Below, piece after piece: positions 26,080-33,825 of a stretch of 64,000 bases of DNA. Positions within the stretch are counted from its first letter, which is position 1; every line of letters starts with the position of its first letter. The stretch is from an uncultured Eubacteriales bacterium (GTDB lineage: Bacteria > Bacillota > Clostridia > Oscillospirales > Acutalibacteraceae), in contig CAKSDI010000003.1 of the NCBI GenBank assembly GCA_934445035.1, positions 62,001-126,000 of the forward strand, written 5' to 3'. The position numbers and the translations under genes were made by a program. Under the pieces are notes generated by a model. It worked only from the letters and a program-made list of their open reading frames with translations, was not told where the DNA came from and did no database searches.

Positions 26080-27957
26080 TTAAACTTCCATTATAACCGG
26101 CAGGATCATAGGGCTCCTGTGTGTTCTCACAAACAGGAATTTTGAAACCTGATCCTTGATTTTGGTTTTGATAGCATTGAAATCTCTGATATTATTGATA
26201 TAGCATTTTTCAAGAACATCGCATACGAGTTCTTTGAGCTCATTCATAAGCTCTTCGGATTCTTTCACATATACAAATCCTCTCGAAACCACATCGGGGC
26301 CCGAAAGAACTTCGCGCGTGGCGCTGTCTATCGCAACATTTACTATAATAATTCCGTCTTCCGCGAGGTGCTTTCTGTCGCGAAGAACTATGCTGCCGAC
26401 ATCGCCGACTCCAAGACCGTCAACAAGAATTCTTCCCGCTGTAACGGACTGCGTGCATTTAGCCTCTCTGCGGTTAAGCTCGATCACTTCGCCGTTAATC
26501 GGAATTATGATGTTTTCTTCTTTTATTCCCACATTTTTAGCAAGCAAAGAATGCTTATATAAATGCTTTTGCTCTCCGTGTACCGGAATGAAATACTTAG
26601 GCTTGCACACACTCATCATAAGCTTTAATTCTTCTGCGCAGGCGTGGCCTGAAACGTGAACATCGTACATCTTTTCATAAACAACATTCGCGCCTCTTCT
26701 CATAAGCTCGTTGATAACCTTGCCTACAAGCTTTTCGTTTCCCGGAATAGGCGTTGCGGAAATAATTATCACATCGCCCGGAATAAGCTCTATCTGCCTG
26801 TGCTCGCTGAAAGCTATTCTGTGAAGAGCGGAAAGAGGCTCGCCCTGAGAACCGGTAGTGATAATAACAAGCTCTTCAGGTCTGTAATTCTTGATAGCGT
26901 CAAGCTCGACAAGTATATCGTTAGGCACTTTAAGATATCCGAGCTCTTCTGCAACATTTACAACATTCTGCATACTTCTGCCGGAAATTATTACTTTTCT
27001 GTCGCACCTGTCAGCCTCGTCGATTATCTGCTGAATTCTGTGAATATTTGAAGAAAATGTCGCAACTATTATTCTGTGGCCCTCTGCTTTTTTAAAGAGG
27101 TTTGAAAAAGATTCTCCCACAAGCCTTTCAGAGGGAGTAAAGCCCGGTCTTTCGGCATTGGTCGAATCGGAAAGGAGTGCAAGCACACCTTTTTTGCCAA
27201 GCTCCGCAAAGCGGGCGATATCAATAACATTATCGTCGATCGGAGTAGTATCGATCTTGAAATCCCCTGTTTGAACAATAGTGCCGGCGCCGCAGGTTAT
27301 AGCAAAGCCGACCGCGTCAGGAATAGAATGGTTTACATGGATAAACTCGACTGTGAATTTACCGAGAGTGACCTTCTGCCCGGGGTCAGTTACATTAAGC
27401 TTAGCTCCCGCTAAAAGCTTATGCTCTTTAAGCTTTCCCTCTATAAGACCGACAGTCAGTCGGGTTGCATATATAGGAAGATTGAAATTTCTCAGTAGAT
27501 ATGGAATAGCTCCTATATGATCCTCGTGCCCGTGAGTTACAACAAGACCTTTTATTTTATCTTTATTTTCAAGTATATAGGAAAAATCGGGGATAACAAT
27601 ATCTATTCCCGGTGTTTCTTCGTCAGGGAAGCTCATTCCGCAGTCAACGAGGAGCATATCGCCGTCATATTCATAAAGCGTTATGTTTTTGCCTATTTCG
27701 CCTATTCCTCCGAGAGGAATTATCTTAACCGATTTTTGAGTTGTTTTTCTGCTCTTTTCGGTATTTCTTTTAGCCGGCTGATTTCTTTTTTTCGTGATCG
27801 GCTTTCCCTGCTTGTTAAATCTCGCTTTAGAAGTCGGTTTAGAAACAGGCTTTCCGCTAACAACGCTCTGAACATCAAGCTTAGAAGAATTCTGAACTCT
27901 CTTCTTCGATCCCGTGTTTTTGCGCGGCTTACTTATTTTATTTTTTGTTTCATTCAT
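26080..27957 (-). CDS. rnj: Ribonuclease J with basic N-terminal extension
   Basis: 625-aa RNase J of the metallo-beta-lactamase/beta-CASP superfamily, a 5'-3' exo- and endonuclease for mRNA and rRNA processing. The core starts near residue 75 with KIIPLGGIGEIGKN. It contains the metal motif HGHEDHIG, later DSTNAERPG, the beta-CASP HVSGHA motif and a C-terminal domain. The first about 70 residues are a Lys/Arg/Ser/Gln-rich, probably disordered tail absent from Bacillus RNase J1. It is the first gene of the operon to ftsH. I could not find a convincing promoter in the short upstream gap. Confidence 0.94.
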   Translation of the reverse strand: MNETKNKISKPRKNTGSKKRVQNSSKLDVQSVVSGKPVSKPTSKARFNKQGKPITKKRNQPAKRNTEKSRKTTQKSVKIIPLGGIGEIGKNITLYEYDGDMLLVDCGMSFPDEETPGIDIVIPDFSYILENKDKIKGLVVTHGHEDHIGAIPYLLRNFNLPIYATRLTVGLIEGKLKEHKLLAGAKLNVTDPGQKVTLGKFTVEFIHVNHSIPDAVGFAITCGAGTIVQTGDFKIDTTPIDDNVIDIARFAELGKKGVLALLSDSTNAERPGFTPSERLVGESFSNLFKKAEGHRIIVATFSSNIHRIQQIIDEADRCDRKVIISGRSMQNVVNVAEELGYLKVPNDILVELDAIKNYRPEELVIITTGSQGEPLSALHRIAFSEHRQIELIPGDVIIISATPIPGNEKLVGKVINELMRRGANVVYEKMYDVHVSGHACAEELKLMMSVCKPKYFIPVHGEQKHLYKHSLLAKNVGIKEENIIIPINGEVIELNRREAKCTQSVTAGRILVDGLGVGDVGSIVLRDRKHLAEDGIIIVNVAIDSATREVLSGPDVVSRGFVYVKESEELMNELKELVCDVLEKCYINNIRDFNAIKTKIKDQVSKFLFVRTHRSPMILPVIMEV

Positions 27958-28023
27958 TAATAACCAATTTCTCCTTTATTGTTTTTTATTATGTATGCGG
28001 CAACTGCAAAACAGTCTGCCGAC

Positions 28024-28398
28024 TTAAAGTTCAAAAGATTTTATTTCCCAGTAAAATTTCCTGTTGCAGATCGGAAAATCATCAAGCACGCCGAATTCGG
28101 GATCAAAAAATTTACCGCCGAAATAAAGCGACCAATGCCAGCATTTCGGTGTTTCCAGGCTGAGCATTGCAATTTCGGGCAACTCTTCTTTTTTTGTAAC
28201 GCTCTTTTTTTCTTCGCAAATATCAATACCGAGCGCTCTAAGCGCCGATTTCATATCTTTTAAAGTTGTTTCCCTATCTGTTTTAACTAATTTTATTACT
28301 TCTTTGACCGATATTCCTGCAAGCATAGCAATAACAGCCTGCCCGCACTGAAGTGAGGTAGGCTCGAATATATGCGTGGGATTTTTTGTTAATGGCAT
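28024..28398 (-). CDS. Small C39-like cysteine peptidase
   Basis: 124-aa protein resembling a lone papain-like C39 domain. The putative nucleophile is in SLQCGQAVIAMLAG, with the His in WHWSLYF and the Asp in FFDPEFG following in the usual C-H-D order. There is no signal peptide, membrane segment or transporter domain. The ATG at 28398 has GGTG six bases before it; an upstream TTG/ATG extension would run through the leader hairpin and is not protein-like. Transcription comes from a consensus promoter 100 bases upstream. Substrate unknown; it could also be an inactive C39-like domain. Confidence 0.72.
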   Translation of the reverse strand: MPLTKNPTHIFEPTSLQCGQAVIAMLAGISVKEVIKLVKTDRETTLKDMKSALRALGIDICEEKKSVTKKEELPEIAMLSLETPKCWHWSLYFGGKFFDPEFGVLDDFPICNRKFYWEIKSFEL

Positions 28399-28411
28399 AT
28401 TTTTCACCGAG

Positions 28412-28474
28412 TAGACAATACAATCGGATAAATTTTCCGCTATGAGAAGCGTTGTATCCTGATTGTATTGTCTA
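28412..28474 (-). repeat. Long inverted repeat (leader hairpin) before the C39-like gene
   Basis: TAGACAATACAATC plus GGATA (28412-28430) pairs with 28455-28474, giving 19 base pairs with one bulged base and a 24-base loop. It ends nine bases before the ribosome site of the C39-like gene and lies wholly in its 5' leader. The outer end is part of a 12-base palindrome TTGTCTAGACAA (28468-28479). Confidence 0.8.
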
Positions 28475-28496
28475 GACAAAAATCTAAATCAAAAGC

Positions 28497-28525
28497 ATTA
28501 TAACACATTTTTATAATTTTTTCAA
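28497..28525 (-). promoter_or_regulatory. SigA promoter of the C39-like gene
   Basis: TTGAAA (28520-28525), 17-base spacer and a perfect TATAAT (28497-28502) on the minus strand. Transcription would start near 28490, leaving a leader of about 90 bases that holds the hairpin. Confidence 0.8.
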
Positions 28526-28526
28526 T

Positions 28527-29840
28527 TTATTTTATAAGAGTTCCGCCGTCGGATTTTAAAAGGATAAAAATATTCTCGGTTTCGAGTGATGAAATTCCTA
28601 TAAAAACGAGCATTTCTTCATCTTTTTGAGTTTTGCATAAAAACTCATAGCACCGCACCTCAGAGCCTCCGCTTGTGGGGATAAGCGCTATTCCCGATTT
28701 TTCGACAGTTAGCTTTTTATTGATCTTTTGCTCCGCTTCTTCTAAAGAATGCTCCGCCGAAAGAAAGGCGCGCTGCATATGGTTTGTAAGATATCCGCTA
28801 GCCTCGTAAAATACAGTTTCCCCGCTTTCAAGCGACACGCCGACTTTAATCAGATCTGTATAACATACCGTTCTGCCGTCAAGATAGGCAAAATTTACCG
28901 TGCAAACTCCCTCGTCACAGTAATAGTATGTGGAAATCATATTTTCAATTCCTTTATCTTTTAAAAACTCTTCCGCTTTTTTAAGCGCCTCTTCTTTTGA
29001 TATCACGGCTTTTTTAAAATCTTCGCTTTTTCTCATATAGACTGCATATCCGCCGTATTTACTGACGGTTATTTCTGTTTTGCCAGTAAATCTATAAGAG
29101 GGAATTTTTGAATTTATTTCATTTGAAAATTTAAGATTTTTTTCACCTGTAAACTCTTTTGCAATATTTAAAGCCTCTTCTTTTGAAATTTCAGGCTTTG
29201 CCGAGGTCATAACCGGTTTTTTATTTAAAATATGATCGGAATAAGGTCCGTCGTAAATAAGCGTGGGATAATCTGTAAGGTTTTCTTCAAGCTCTGTTAA
29301 AACAGTCGCGAGAGATTCGTCGTCCGAAGATATTTTTTCTTCGATTTCTTCCGCCCAATAAAAGGAACTGTTGATATTTTCCTGATTATCGCTTAAAACT
29401 CCCGAAATGGTCTTAGCCGTGCTTAAAAGCTTTAAAAAATCATTTTCCTGCTTATCGGTAATCTCCTCGTCTTTAGTAACCGATCCCGATACGCTTAAAG
29501 CATAGTTTCCGACCTGTGACAAAAACCTGTTAAGCGTGCTGTTTTCGGAATTTAAAATCGGCAGAGCCGAAAGCGCATTTTTTGCAAGCTGAGCCTCGCT
29601 GTAAAGCTCGGCGCTCAAAGCGCTTAATTTTTTCGAGCCCGAAAGATATACAATTTTATCTAAAATTATCCCGATATTATTTATTCTTGAATCAAGCTCG
29701 CTGTAGGCTTTCGAATAATTGTTTTTTATCTCAAGCTCATATTTATCCGATACGCTTTTTTCTTTTATAACGGCACCGATCATCAGAAAAACAAAGGCGG
29801 CGCAAAAAGACGCTATTCTTATCTTCATCCGTTTATTCAT
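28527..29840 (-). CDS. ypeB: Spore germination protein YpeB
   Basis: 437-aa YpeB homologue. One N-terminal membrane anchor (about residues 7-25) is followed by a coiled-coil-rich region. The family hallmark PTLIYDGPYSDHIL lies near residue 200, and PepSY-like repeats (two KEEALN/KEEALK segments) run to the end. In Bacillus YpeB is required to place and stabilise the cortex lytic enzyme SleB in spores. sleB is not in this window. The gene is evidence that the organism forms spores. It is divergent from the ileS T-box. Confidence 0.92.
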   Translation of the reverse strand: MNKRMKIRIASFCAAFVFLMIGAVIKEKSVSDKYELEIKNNYSKAYSELDSRINNIGIILDKIVYLSGSKKLSALSAELYSEAQLAKNALSALPILNSENSTLNRFLSQVGNYALSVSGSVTKDEEITDKQENDFLKLLSTAKTISGVLSDNQENINSSFYWAEEIEEKISSDDESLATVLTELEENLTDYPTLIYDGPYSDHILNKKPVMTSAKPEISKEEALNIAKEFTGEKNLKFSNEINSKIPSYRFTGKTEITVSKYGGYAVYMRKSEDFKKAVISKEEALKKAEEFLKDKGIENMISTYYYCDEGVCTVNFAYLDGRTVCYTDLIKVGVSLESGETVFYEASGYLTNHMQRAFLSAEHSLEEAEQKINKKLTVEKSGIALIPTSGGSEVRCYEFLCKTQKDEEMLVFIGISSLETENIFILLKSDGGTLIK

Positions 29841-29904
29841 AAAGGCACTTCCCTTTTTTATGGCTTTTCTGATTTATTTTTGACTTAAAATGTATTTAAT
29901 ATAC

Positions 29905-29933
29905 TTGATTTTTAAATTACATTATGTTATTAT
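29905..29933 (+). promoter_or_regulatory. Promoter of the ileS T-box transcript
   Basis: TTGATT (29905-29910), 17-base spacer, TATTAT (29928-29933). Transcription would start near 29940, just before the T-box stem I. Confidence 0.65.
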
Positions 29934-29940
29934 ATTTTAA

Positions 29941-30181
29941 AAGCTGTGATGAAGACAGTAACTAAAATATAAGCGGTCTAAAGCGAGCCGAAAAGCGGTG
30001 TGAGTTCGGCAGGCCGGATTTTAGCGAAGATCACTTCGGAGCCGCAGTGTGAAAGATATTATCAATTAGCATTTGCCGTTTGATTCTGCGTTAAGGAATT
30101 CACGGATGTCGGTCCGTCGTAATAGGTGGTTTAAAAGGTAAAATTATCATCCTTGTCCTATTATGGGCGGGGATTTTATTT
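29941..30181 (+). ncRNA. T-box leader, isoleucine specific
   Basis: The leader has the T-box layout: a stem I entry with AGTA (29956-29959), and a specifier loop GAAG-ATC-ACTTCGGAG with ATC at 30030-30032 (isoleucine). The T-box AATAGGTGG is at 30121-30129, and a terminator follows with CCTTGTCC (30151-30158) pairing to GGGCGGGG (30165-30172) by some G-U pairs, then TTTTATTTTT. Uncharged tRNA-Ile should bind the specifier and T-box and block the terminator, raising ileS expression. Confidence 0.93.
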
Positions 30182-30198
30182 TTAAAGAGGTAAGAATT

Positions 30199-33100
30199 AT
30201 GTACAAAGAAATTTCACCTAATGTTGATTTCGTGGAAAACGAAAAAGAGATCAAAAAATTCTGGGATGACGCGGGAATTTTTGAAAAAAGTATTGAGCAA
30301 AGAGCCAAGGGCGAACCTTATGTGTTTTATGACGGCCCTCCGACGGCTAACGGCAAGCCCCATATCGGCCATGTTTTGACCAGGGTCATAAAAGATATGA
30401 TCCCGAGATATAAAACAATGAAAGGCTGTATGGTTCCGAGAAAAGCAGGCTGGGATACTCACGGTCTTCCTGTTGAGCTCGAAGTTGAAAAAGCGCTCGG
30501 TCTTGACGGAAAAGAGCAGATCGAAGAATACGGCTTAGAGCCTTTTATCGATCACTGCAAGGAAAGCGTATGGAAATATAAAGGAATGTGGGAGGACTTC
30601 TCCAAAACCGTCGGATTTTGGGCGGATATGGACAACCCCTATGTTACCTATGACAATAACTTTATAGAGTCCGAATGGTGGGCGCTTAAAAAGATATTTG
30701 AAAAAGGTCTTTTATATAAAGGCTTTAAAATAGTGCCTTATTGCCCCAGGTGCGGCACTCCGCTTTCAAGCCACGAAGTCGCGCAGGGATATAAAGCGGT
30801 AAAAGAAAGAAGCGCGGTTGTAAGATTTAAAAAATCCGATGAAAACGCTTATTTCCTCGCCTGGACCACTACTCCGTGGACACTTCCTTCAAACACCGCT
30901 CTTTGCGTGAACCCGAATGAAACCTACTGCAAGGTAAAAGCGGCTGACGGATATGTTTATTATCTTGCTAAAGCTTTGACCGATAAGGTACTTTCAAAAC
31001 TCGCAAATGACGATAATAAGCCTTATGAAATACTTGAAGAATTCAAAGGAAAAGACCTTGAATACTGCAAATATGAGCCTTTATTCGATTTTGTAAAGCC
31101 TATAGCCGAAAGTCAGAAAAAAGACGCATTTTTCGTTATGTGCGACGATTATGTAACTATGACAGACGGTACGGGTATCGTTCACTGCGCGCCTGCCTTC
31201 GGTGAAGACGACGCGAGAGTAGGAAGAAGATACGATCTTCCCTTTATTCAGCTTGTTGATTCAAAGGGCGATCTTACAAAAGAAACACCTTATGCGGGAA
31301 AATTCGTAAAAGACGCCGATCCGCTCGTTTTAAAGGATCTTGACGCTAAAGGTCTTCTTTTCGACGCTCCTAAATTCGAGCACGATTATCCTTTCTGCTG
31401 GAGATGCGATACTCCACTTATCTATTACGCAAGAGAATCGTGGTTTATAAAAATGACCGCGGTTAAAGACGATCTTATCAGGAACAACGATACCATAAAC
31501 TGGATCCCCGAAAGTATAGGAAAAGGCAGATTCGGCGATTGGCTTAAAAATGTTCAGGATTGGGGAATTTCGAGAAACAGATATTGGGGTACTCCGCTTA
31601 ATATCTGGCAGTGCGAATGCGGTCATCTTCACAGCATAGGAAGCATTGAAGAATTAAAGTCGATGTCTGATAACTGCCCCGATGATATCGAGCTTCACCG
31701 CCCTTATATCGACGCGGTAACTATCAAATGCCCTGAGTGCGGAAAGCAAATGCACAGAGTACCCGAGGTTATAGACTGTTGGTTTGATTCAGGCTCAATG
31801 CCTTTTGCACAGCACCATTATCCTTTTGAAAATAAGGAACTTTTCGAATCGCAGTTCCCTGCCGACTTTATATCGGAGGCTGTCGATCAGACGAGAGGTT
31901 GGTTCTATTCCCTCCTTGCAATTTCAACGCTTATTTTCAATAAAGCGCCTTATAAAAATGTAATCGTCTTAGGTCATGTTCAGGATGAAAACGGACAGAA
32001 GATGTCTAAATCCAAAGGCAACGCAGTCGATCCTATGGAGGCGCTCGAAACCTACGGAGCCGACGCTATCCGTTGGTATTTCTATACAAACTCCGCTCCC
32101 TGGCTGCCTAACAGATTCCACGGAAAAGCCGTTATTGAGGGTCAGAGAAAGTTTATGGGTACTCTTTGGAACACCTATGCTTTCTATGTTCTTTATGCAA
32201 ATATAGATAATTTCGATCCGACAAAATATAATTCAAGCGATCTTAAACTCACGGTAATGGATAAATGGCTGATATCAAAGCTTAATTCTATGGTTAAAGC
32301 CGTTGATAACAACCTAAATTCTTATAAGATTCCCGAGGCTGCAAAAGCTCTTTCAAGCTTTGTGGATGAAATGAGCAATTGGTATGTCCGCAGAAACAGA
32401 GAGCGCTATTGGGTTCAGGGTATGACTGATGATAAAGCCACAGCTTACTATGTGCTTTATACTGCTCTTGTCACCACCGCAAAAGCCGCGGCTCCTATGA
32501 TCCCGTTTATGGCTGAAAGCATTTATCAGAATCTTGTAAGGAGCGTGGATAAAAATGCTCCGATAAGCATTCACTTATGCGACTTCCCCGTATGCGATGA
32601 AAAAGCTATTGATAAAGAGCTTGAAGAGAAAATGGACACTGTTCTTGAAATAGTAGTTCTCGGAAGAGCCGCAAGAAACGGCGCTGTGCTTAAAAACCGC
32701 CAGCCGCTCAATAAAATGTTTGTTAGCTCAAAGGATAAGCTCGACGGATTTTATACCGATATTATCAAAGACGAGCTTAGTATCAAAAATGTTGAGTTTA
32801 CAGACGATGTTGAGGGATTTGTAAATTATAATTTCAAGCCCCAGCTTAAAACAGTCGGTCCTAAATACGGCAAGCAGTTAAACGACATAAGAAAAGCGCT
32901 GTCAGAGCTTGACGGCACTCTTGCAAAAGCTGAACTTGATAAAAACGGTAAGCTTACTCTCAATTTATCATCCGGCACAGTTGAGCTGACAAATGACGAT
33001 CTTCTTATCGAAACTTCTCAAAAAGAGGGATATTATACTGTCAGCGATAACGGAATAATAGTTTCTATTGACACCGTTTTGACTGACGATCTTATCTGCG

Positions 33101-33348
33101 AGGGATTTGCCCGCGAAATGATAAGCAAAATTCAGACAATGAGAAAAGACGCGGGATTCTGCGTTACCGATCATATCAATATTTCGATCGACGGCTCACA
33201 AAAAATTCTTGACATTGCGCTTAAAATGTGCGAGGATATAACAAAGGATACTTTGGCAGACTCGCTTAAGCACGAAGATCCCAAGGGATTTATCAAAGAA
33301 TGGGATATCAATGGCGAGAATGTAACTATCGGTATCGAAAAGGTCTGA
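30199..33348 (+). CDS. ileS: Isoleucyl-tRNA synthetase (type 2-like)
   Basis: 1049-aa class I synthetase charging tRNA-Ile. The HIGH motif is in ANGKPHIGH and KMSKS in GQKMSKSKGN; the connective editing domain lies between (TTTPWTLPSN, then DGTGIVHCAPAFGEDDA). The length and the WDTHGLPVE context fit the eukaryote-like type 2 enzymes rather than the roughly 920-aa Bacillus type; type 2 enzymes are often insensitive to mupirocin. The ATG at 30199 has AGAGGT seven bases upstream. An in-frame start at 30163 lies in the T-box terminator and is rejected. Confidence 0.96.
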   Translation: MYKEISPNVDFVENEKEIKKFWDDAGIFEKSIEQRAKGEPYVFYDGPPTANGKPHIGHVLTRVIKDMIPRYKTMKGCMVPRKAGWDTHGLPVELEVEKALGLDGKEQIEEYGLEPFIDHCKESVWKYKGMWEDFSKTVGFWADMDNPYVTYDNNFIESEWWALKKIFEKGLLYKGFKIVPYCPRCGTPLSSHEVAQGYKAVKERSAVVRFKKSDENAYFLAWTTTPWTLPSNTALCVNPNETYCKVKAADGYVYYLAKALTDKVLSKLANDDNKPYEILEEFKGKDLEYCKYEPLFDFVKPIAESQKKDAFFVMCDDYVTMTDGTGIVHCAPAFGEDDARVGRRYDLPFIQLVDSKGDLTKETPYAGKFVKDADPLVLKDLDAKGLLFDAPKFEHDYPFCWRCDTPLIYYARESWFIKMTAVKDDLIRNNDTINWIPESIGKGRFGDWLKNVQDWGISRNRYWGTPLNIWQCECGHLHSIGSIEELKSMSDNCPDDIELHRPYIDAVTIKCPECGKQMHRVPEVIDCWFDSGSMPFAQHHYPFENKELFESQFPADFISEAVDQTRGWFYSLLAISTLIFNKAPYKNVIVLGHVQDENGQKMSKSKGNAVDPMEALETYGADAIRWYFYTNSAPWLPNRFHGKAVIEGQRKFMGTLWNTYAFYVLYANIDNFDPTKYNSSDLKLTVMDKWLISKLNSMVKAVDNNLNSYKIPEAAKALSSFVDEMSNWYVRRNRERYWVQGMTDDKATAYYVLYTALVTTAKAAAPMIPFMAESIYQNLVRSVDKNAPISIHLCDFPVCDEKAIDKELEEKMDTVLEIVVLGRAARNGAVLKNRQPLNKMFVSSKDKLDGFYTDIIKDELSIKNVEFTDDVEGFVNYNFKPQLKTVGPKYGKQLNDIRKALSELDGTLAKAELDKNGKLTLNLSSGTVELTNDDLLIETSQKEGYYTVSDNGIIVSIDTVLTDDLICEGFAREMISKIQTMRKDAGFCVTDHINISIDGSQKILDIALKMCEDITKDTLADSLKHEDPKGFIKEWDINGENVTIGIEKV

Positions 33349-33363
33349 AAGGGCGGTTAAAAA

Positions 33364-33699
33364 ATGGAGCAGAATAACAACGAAATTATCGATATCAGTT
33401 CAGGATATTCGGCACCTGCGAAAAGCAGCGGATCAAACCCTGTAAATACCTATAGCGAGGGAATTTTCCGCCATATAGGAACGATCATAAAAGCCATTTC
33501 CTTTATAGTGGCTTTCGGAATTATAATTATTTCGCTCGTTGCGGCATATTTCATATTCACAAAAGAAAAGCTTTATATGGCTTTATCGGTCGGTATTGTC
33601 GTTGCAGGCACCTTTTTGGCGCTTATCAATATGTTTGTTCTTTACGGAATGGGACAAATTCTCACCCAAAACAGTGAAATTTTAAAAAGATTCAAATAA
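33364..33699 (+). CDS. Small two-helix membrane protein, unknown function
   Basis: 111-aa protein with a polar N-terminus of about 40 residues and two membrane helices (about 41-64 and 72-95). A short polar tail ends ILTQNSEILKRFK. I do not recognise a family. It starts 15 bases after ileS and is followed by a strong terminator, so it is co-transcribed with ileS under T-box control. The link to isoleucine use is positional only. Confidence 0.75.
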   Translation: MEQNNNEIIDISSGYSAPAKSSGSNPVNTYSEGIFRHIGTIIKAISFIVAFGIIIISLVAAYFIFTKEKLYMALSVGIVVAGTFLALINMFVLYGMGQILTQNSEILKRFK

Positions 33700-33716
33700 T
33701 TTAAAATTTTTATGTA

Positions 33717-33749
33717 AAAAAGACTCGGGTTTTAAGCCCGAGTCTTTTT
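33717..33749. terminator. Terminator of the ileS operon
   Basis: AAAAAGACTCGGG and CCCGAGTCTTTTT pair over 13 bases (33717-33729, 33737-33749) with a 7-base loop and a T run on the plus strand. Confidence 0.92.
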
Positions 33750-33751
33750 GC

Positions 33752-33780
33752 TTGTAATTTTGAGTACTGTATGGTATAAT
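33752..33780 (+). promoter_or_regulatory. Promoter of the LTA-synthase-like operon
   Basis: TTGTAA (33752-33757), 17-base spacer, TATAAT (33775-33780) with an extended TG at 33772-33773, 46 bases before the chosen ATG. Confidence 0.75.
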
Positions 33781-33825
33781 ATTAATGATTTTAAATTATT
33801 TTAAATGTTTAAAAGAGGCGGATTT

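Noticed and set aside
30163..30198. Upstream in-frame ATG extending ileS by 12 codons
   Set aside because: It lies inside the T-box terminator hairpin and has no ribosome site; the ATG at 30199 does.
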